This document shows, piece by piece, positions 6,402-9,483 of a stretch of 9,483 bases of DNA. Made by a program: the position numbers and the translations under genes. The notes below the pieces were generated by a model. It made no database searches. It was not told the DNA's origin and saw nothing but the letters and a program-made list of their open reading frames with translations. The stretch lies in assembly GCA_028700095.1 (NCBI GenBank), contig JAQVTJ010000005.1:1-9483 (forward strand). Direction: 5' to 3'. Position 1 is the stretch's first letter; every line of letters starts with the position of its first letter. This DNA comes from Methanobacterium sp. (GTDB taxonomy: Archaea > Methanobacteriota > Methanobacteria > Methanobacteriales > Methanobacteriaceae).

Positions 6402-6418
6402 TTTTTTTTATTTTTTTT
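6402..6418 (+). terminator. Double oligo-T terminator after the GyrI-like gene
   Basis: Two T8 tracts separated by one A begin 25 bases after the stop codon of the GyrI-like gene. This is the strongest terminator-like sequence in the window. It is followed at once by a 13-bp palindrome (CCTAAT-T-ATTAGG, 6425-6437). Confidence 0.55.
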
Positions 6419-6576
6419 ATCTACCCTAATTATTAGGATAAAATATGCAGATTCAAAGGTTTACTTAACAAAAATGGTTATTTATCTGTTTTAGCTAGAG
6501 TAAATATGAATTTTAAAAAAAATGAGTTATAATCTTTTTTTGTGGGATATATTATAATTATATAATTAAAATATAA

Positions 6577-6611
6577 AATATAAGGATATACACGTTAAAC
6601 AGCCTTATATT
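6577..6611. repeat. Inverted repeat, 9-bp perfect arms, 17-nt loop
   Basis: AATATAAGG (6577-6585) and CCTTATATT (6603-6611) are exact reverse complements. The loop includes CACGTTAAACAG. It lies in the middle of a 391-bp gap between convergent genes, with no gene boundary nearby, so a terminator role is not obvious. It may be part of a small RNA or a protein-binding site. Confidence 0.4.
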
Positions 6612-6618
6612 AATATAA

Positions 6619-6744
6619 ATTCACCCTAGTAACAGAAATACAAAGATTGGCCATTATAAATTAGGCATATACGTCCTAATGTTAATTATATCCGCTACTA
6701 TTCCATTTATTTTTATAGTGGGGTTTGAAATAGTTTTATTATAA
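6619..6744 (+). CDS. Doubtful small membrane-protein frame or remnant
   Basis: After a stop at 6616-6618 the frame stays open for 41 codons to TAA 6742-6744. Its second half is hydrophobic and protein-like (KLGIYVLMLIISATIPFIF, then IVGFEIVLL), and a basic polar segment (NRNTKIGHYK) precedes it, as in single-pass membrane proteins. The only ATG (6679) lies inside the hydrophobic part and has no Shine-Dalgarno, leaving 21 codons. It could be a decayed gene that has lost its start, or chance. Probability is low, but composition is better than that of other gap frames. Confidence 0.2.
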   Translation: MHPSNRNTKIGHYKLGIYVLMLIISATIPFIFIVGFEIVLL

Positions 6745-6768
6745 TTTTCTTTTTATCCAACTATTTAT

Positions 6769-7917
6769 TTAATCCAAATTTGACTGGTATTTATCTACTA
6801 TTTCCATGAAAGAATTTAAAATATAACCTTTTTGTTCAGAGTTAAAACCATATAAGCTACATTTAAACCATTTTGTTTGACCTCTTTTAATACCTACTAT
6901 ATTTCTTTTTTTAAGCTCTTCATATAAGAAAAATCCTCTTCTAGGATGTTTAGCAGCTATTTCATCAAATATAAGGGTGTTTAAGCGTATCAAATCATGT
7001 TTTGTTGGTTTTACTCCCAGCTGTACAATTCCTTCAATTTTTTCCATATGTTTTACAAATTCTCTTGTGTCATTGACTTCATTATCCCAATTTTTTATCC
7101 TTTCAATAACAAAGGGTAATGATGCCATAAGAGTTGCTATAGGTGCACCACGACTAGTGCAACCTAACATTTCAAGTTCTTTTACACCGTGTCTATGTGA
7201 TTTTTTAAGTAATATATCTGCCCATTCCTCTTTTAAACCCAAAACCCCAATTGGACCTGAAGCAGCCATACTTTTATGGCCACTTCCCACAACAAAATCC
7301 GCGTTAAGCGCCTTAGCATCAATAGGTAAACGCCCCATTGAATAAGCACAGTTTAAAAGAAGAGGAACACCTGCATTATGTGTAATTTTTCCTATGGAAC
7401 TGGCATCTGACAAGTTTCCATAATTACCATCTACATGTGTTAAAAGAGCTAGACTTACTTCTTCTCCTTGGTCATTTAGATCATCTAAAACTTCCTTATA
7501 TCCTTCTGGTGTAATTTCATAATTTGGATATTCATTATTTGGAACCTCAACCATGTTAAGCCCAGCTCTTTCAGCAGCAACATGGGTTGTATAATGTGCA
7601 TTCCCATCAATAACAATAGTGTCACCAGGTTTGCAAAGTGCATGCATAACTGCAAATTTACCTTCACGTGCTCCATGAACAGTTCTTGCATGGTCAGTAT
7701 TAACAAATAAGGCAAGATCTTCTAGGAAATCTTTTATCATGGGCTTTGATATTTCATCAAGTCTTCCACTACAATAATCACATACACTATAACCATCAGA
7801 AAATTCATAAAGTGCCTTTCTGGCTTCAACAGGTAACACTCCTCCTCTTTGAAGAGGGTTTAAGTTGAGATTAATCTTTTCTGTATTTCTAGTAAGTCCA
7901 TAATCTTGACATTCCAT
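6769..7917 (-). CDS. pscS: O-phosphoseryl-tRNA(Cys):Cys-tRNA synthase (SepCysS)
   Basis: This PLP enzyme converts Sep-tRNA(Cys), made by SepRS, to Cys-tRNA(Cys) with a sulfur donor, the tRNA-dependent cysteine route of methanogens. From ATG 7917 it is 382 aa, full length. The PLP lysine is in GSGHKSM (K215). The three catalytic cysteines correspond to C46 and C49 in YSVCDYC and C253 in LGCTSRG, matching C39, C42 and C247 of the Archaeoglobus enzyme with nearly constant offset. NLNPLQRGG near the start, ARTVHGAREGK and HVDGNYGN are further family signatures. A GTG at 7926 is in frame, but it lies inside the Shine-Dalgarno AGGTGA (7923-7928 on the minus strand), so ATG 7917 is chosen. It is transcribed after the PHP gene across a 127-bp gap, probably from its own promoter. 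SepRS and SepCysE are not in the window. Confidence 0.96.
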   Translation of the reverse strand: MECQDYGLTRNTEKINLNLNPLQRGGVLPVEARKALYEFSDGYSVCDYCSGRLDEISKPMIKDFLEDLALFVNTDHARTVHGAREGKFAVMHALCKPGDTIVIDGNAHYTTHVAAERAGLNMVEVPNNEYPNYEITPEGYKEVLDDLNDQGEEVSLALLTHVDGNYGNLSDASSIGKITHNAGVPLLLNCAYSMGRLPIDAKALNADFVVGSGHKSMAASGPIGVLGLKEEWADILLKKSHRHGVKELEMLGCTSRGAPIATLMASLPFVIERIKNWDNEVNDTREFVKHMEKIEGIVQLGVKPTKHDLIRLNTLIFDEIAAKHPRRGFFLYEELKKRNIVGIKRGQTKWFKCSLYGFNSEQKGYILNSFMEIVDKYQSNLD

Positions 7918-8044
7918 ATAATTCACCTAATAAACTTTTTTTTTAAACCATAATATACTATTTTCTTTTATCTTTTTCTATTAAACTATTATTGTGATAA
8001 AATAATGAAATTTATTTTAATAGGGATATAAACTATTATCATAA
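7918..8044. other. Short intergenic region upstream of SepCysS with an 11-bp direct repeat
   Basis: TAAACTATTAT occurs at 7982-7992 and 8029-8039, 47 bp apart. On the minus strand it reads ATAATAGTTTA and lies upstream of SepCysS, where it could be a regulator site or part of tandem promoter elements. No gene and no clear terminator for the PHP gene are seen. Confidence 0.3.
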
Positions 8045-8679
8045 TTAACTAGAGCCTCTTTTGATTTTAAGTAATTTAGTTATTAGCGGATTTAAAATAT
8101 TTGATCTCTTCCCAAAAATAGTGAAATCACTATTTAAAACAGCTTCTCTAATATTATCTGATTCAGTTTCAATACCAGCATTAACTATTTCATTTTTAAA
8201 ATGTGCATCACTACCTGCAATTATTTCAAGATTATTTTCTAGGGCATAATTTTTGGCAATATCATATAACTTTGACAAAGACATCTTGAATTAAATATTT
8301 CTATACTATCAATAAATTTAACATCTTTAGAATCAGGATAAAATGATGTATTTCTTATCCTATCAAAGGGATGTGGTAATATTACAATTCCATTTTGTGC
8401 CTTTATTTCATCAATAACATCTATAAAACATGTTTTTTTTATTTCTTCTGTTAAAAAAATCCCTATAACTTCTCCTTTATCAGTCAAAATTTCTGAACCT
8501 ACTATTACATCAATATGATTATTTGCATATTTTTGAGCATTTAAACCACCTTTTATAGTGTTATGATCAGTTACTGCCACTCCAGATAATCCTATTTTAA
8601 TTGCAACTTTAACAAGTAATTTAGGTTCCATATATCCATCAGAAGAATATTTTGTATGGGTATGAAAGTCGTACTTCAT
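8045..8679 (-). pseudogene. PHP-domain metal-dependent phosphoesterase, frameshifted
   Basis: PHP-domain proteins are metal-dependent phosphoesterases with a distorted TIM barrel. The first frame (ATG 8679) has motif 1 HTH (H6, H8), TDHNT (D38, H39), GSEI (E63) and LPHPFD (H103), then IEIFNSRC at about residue 126-133, after which homology stops and it ends at 8239. The next motif, IIAGSDAHF, is in another frame running to 8045 (ending KIKRGSS). Loss of one base (or gain of two) at about 8275-8290 explains it. Rejoined length is about 211 aa, normal for small archaeal PHP proteins. All metal ligands survive across the two frames, so decay is recent or this is a sequence error. There is no Shine-Dalgarno before ATG 8679, but MKYDFHTHTKYSSDG is the family's typical start. 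Substrate is unknown. Confidence 0.85.
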
Positions 8680-8766
8680 AATATATAACTTAGAAATTCA
8701 TTATATTTATTAAAATGCCATTTATAAAAAACATAACTTTTTTTATTATATATTAAAAAAAGGAGA

Positions 8767-8778
8767 TTTTATATAAAA
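8767..8778 (-). promoter_or_regulatory. Candidate TATA box for the PHP gene
   Basis: TTTTATATAAAA is a perfect palindrome within the 205-bp gap upstream of the PHP gene. On the minus strand it predicts a transcript start near 8746 and a leader of about 67 nt. It is flanked by an imperfect inverted repeat (AGGAGATTTT at 8761-8770, AAAAATCCT at 8784-8792) that could be an operator or simply AT-rich symmetry. Confidence 0.35.
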
Positions 8779-8835
8779 TTTTTAAAAATCCTATTTTAAA
8801 CCCTTCTAATATTAAAAATGAGTTGTAAATCAAAT

Positions 8836-8842
8836 AAAAAAA
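8836..8842 (-). terminator. Oligo-T tract downstream of GAPDH
   Basis: Seven As on the plus strand read as T7 on the minus strand, about 43 bases past the GAPDH stop, directly after an (ATT)n tract. It is a plausible archaeal terminator separating GAPDH from the PHP gene. Confidence 0.4.
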
Positions 8843-8861
8843 TAATAATAATAATAATAAT
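8841..8861. repeat. (AAT)7 trinucleotide microsatellite
   Basis: Seven uninterrupted AAT units lie between the GAPDH stop and the oligo-T tract. Such a run can vary in length by slippage. It is outside any coding region, so any effect would be on GAPDH transcript ends. Confidence 0.7.
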
Positions 8862-8884
8862 ATAATATGGGGAAATAGGGAATT

Positions 8885-9483
8885 TTAGCCCATTATATCC
8901 ATATTCTTATTTGTTTTAGCAATGGATTTTTCAGGATCTGTTTCTATTTCTAACATAGCTCTTATAGCATCTACATTTTCAGGCACAACATCTGATTCCT
9001 GGTGTATGGCTTGCATATAATACAGTTCATTATCTACAATATTTAGAGATTCTCTCCAAACCGCTATTTCAAATAGATCTCCTCTAGATCTTCTAAGATC
9101 CTTTGCATATTCCATTAGCTCTGCTGTGGATCCAAGTCCTCTTGAAGCATCTGCAAGTATAACTCTCGGAGTTTTTTCAAAGGTTTCAATTACATCATCA
9201 ACACTTACATCTGATTCAAGTTCAACCATTAGGTTATGTTGATGCATAAGTGTGGTTGGAACAAGTATTGCCATTGTTATAATGTTAAGTCCATCAATAA
9301 CTGTTTGAACATCAGGACCATGGTGTGATGGTATAGTAGGAGGATTTGGTACTATTGAATTAATAGGTCCTGATTTAATTTGCCCAGGATCAGCACCACG
9401 CCTTACCATAACTGCTCTAACTTTTTTAATTCCTGCCAATTCTTTTATAGGATTTAATGTTCTACACAGACCTGTTGTATTAC
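8885..9483 (-). CDS. gap: Type II (archaeal) glyceraldehyde-3-phosphate dehydrogenase, C-terminal part
   Basis: The frame is open to the right edge, with about 199 residues visible of a roughly 335-340 aa protein. The first residues in the window are NTTGLCRTLNPIKE, the stretch right after the catalytic cysteine of archaeal GAPDH (consensus SCNTTGL), so the cysteine itself lies just outside. RAVMVRRGADPGQIKSGPIN, PSHHGPDV and the catalytic-domain segment HQHNLMVEL are diagnostic of the archaeal class, which is distant from bacterial GAPDH. C-terminal ESLNIVDNELYYMQAIHQES is also conserved. The enzyme interconverts glyceraldehyde-3-phosphate and 1,3-bisphosphoglycerate with NAD(P), mainly in gluconeogenesis in these methanogens. 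An internal TTG at 9439 is not a start because homology continues upstream of it. The promoter is outside the window. Confidence 0.96.
   Translation of the reverse strand, partial: NTTGLCRTLNPIKELAGIKKVRAVMVRRGADPGQIKSGPINSIVPNPPTIPSHHGPDVQTVIDGLNIITMAILVPTTLMHQHNLMVELESDVSVDDVIETFEKTPRVILADASRGLGSTAELMEYAKDLRRSRGDLFEIAVWRESLNIVDNELYYMQAIHQESDVVPENVDAIRAMLEIETDPEKSIAKTNKNMDIMG

Larger units (their letters stand above)
6419..6768. other. Convergent intergenic region with nested inverted repeats
   Basis: The 350-bp gap between the convergent GyrI-like and SepCysS genes has no ordinary gene but more symmetry than the other gaps. It contains CCTAAT-T-ATTAGG (6425-6437), AATATAAGG-17 nt-CCTTATATT (6577-6611) and ATTAGG-9 nt-CCTAAT (6660-6680). 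An open stretch with a hydrophobic end is listed separately. I see no convincing oligo-T terminator for SepCysS on the minus strand; the nearest T8 on that strand is at 6515-6522, far from the stop. Confidence 0.45.

Noticed and set aside
7918..7926. GTG start for SepCysS three codons upstream
   Set aside because: The GTG is inside the AGGTGA ribosome binding site of the ATG at 7917.
8841..8861. Phase-variable promoter from the AAT repeat
   Set aside because: The repeat lies after the GAPDH stop and upstream of the candidate PHP TATA box by more than 60 bp, so an effect on promoter spacing is unlikely.

Overview
The window looks like a chromosome segment of a very AT-rich methanogenic archaeon of the order Methanobacteriales; Methanosphaera or Methanobrevibacter would fit. 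This rests on an archaeal type II glyceraldehyde-3-phosphate dehydrogenase, a SepCysS enzyme (tRNA-dependent cysteine synthesis, essentially a methanogen trait), a methanogen-type NYN nuclease, Shine-Dalgarno sequences related to GGAGGTGATC, TTTATATA-like TATA boxes and long AT-rich gaps. The genus is inferred, not shown.

Layout. At the left edge, on the minus strand, is the 5' part of a gene for an exported protein; its frame breaks just after the signal peptide. Divergent from it is a two-gene plus-strand unit: a bacterial-type Ku protein followed by a LigD-like ATP-dependent DNA ligase, a minimal non-homologous end-joining (NHEJ) module that is rare in archaea. Both genes are interrupted, Ku by a frameshift at about 1091-1099 and the ligase by one in-frame TGA at 1728-1730. 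A perfect 20-bp palindrome lies in the Ku promoter region. Convergent to this unit is a minus-strand operon of a CaCA-family cation antiporter and a universal stress protein.

From 4.0 to 6.4 kb the genes are on the plus strand and sparse: a small exported protein of unknown function, a NYN-domain protein and a GyrI-like ligand-binding protein, each with its own ribosome binding site and long AT-rich flanks. From 6.77 kb to the right edge everything is on the minus strand: SepCysS, a PHP-domain metal-dependent phosphoesterase with a frameshift, and the C-terminal part of GAPDH, whose 5' end lies outside the window.

The most interesting content is the disrupted archaeal Ku-ligase pair and its palindromic putative operator. 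Four of the ten main protein-coding genes are broken, while the conserved metabolic genes are intact. This could be real decay of dispensable genes or sequence error; the breaks are not in homopolymers and one is a substitution-type stop, which favours decay but does not prove it. I saw no CRISPR array, transposon, tRNA or rRNA gene.
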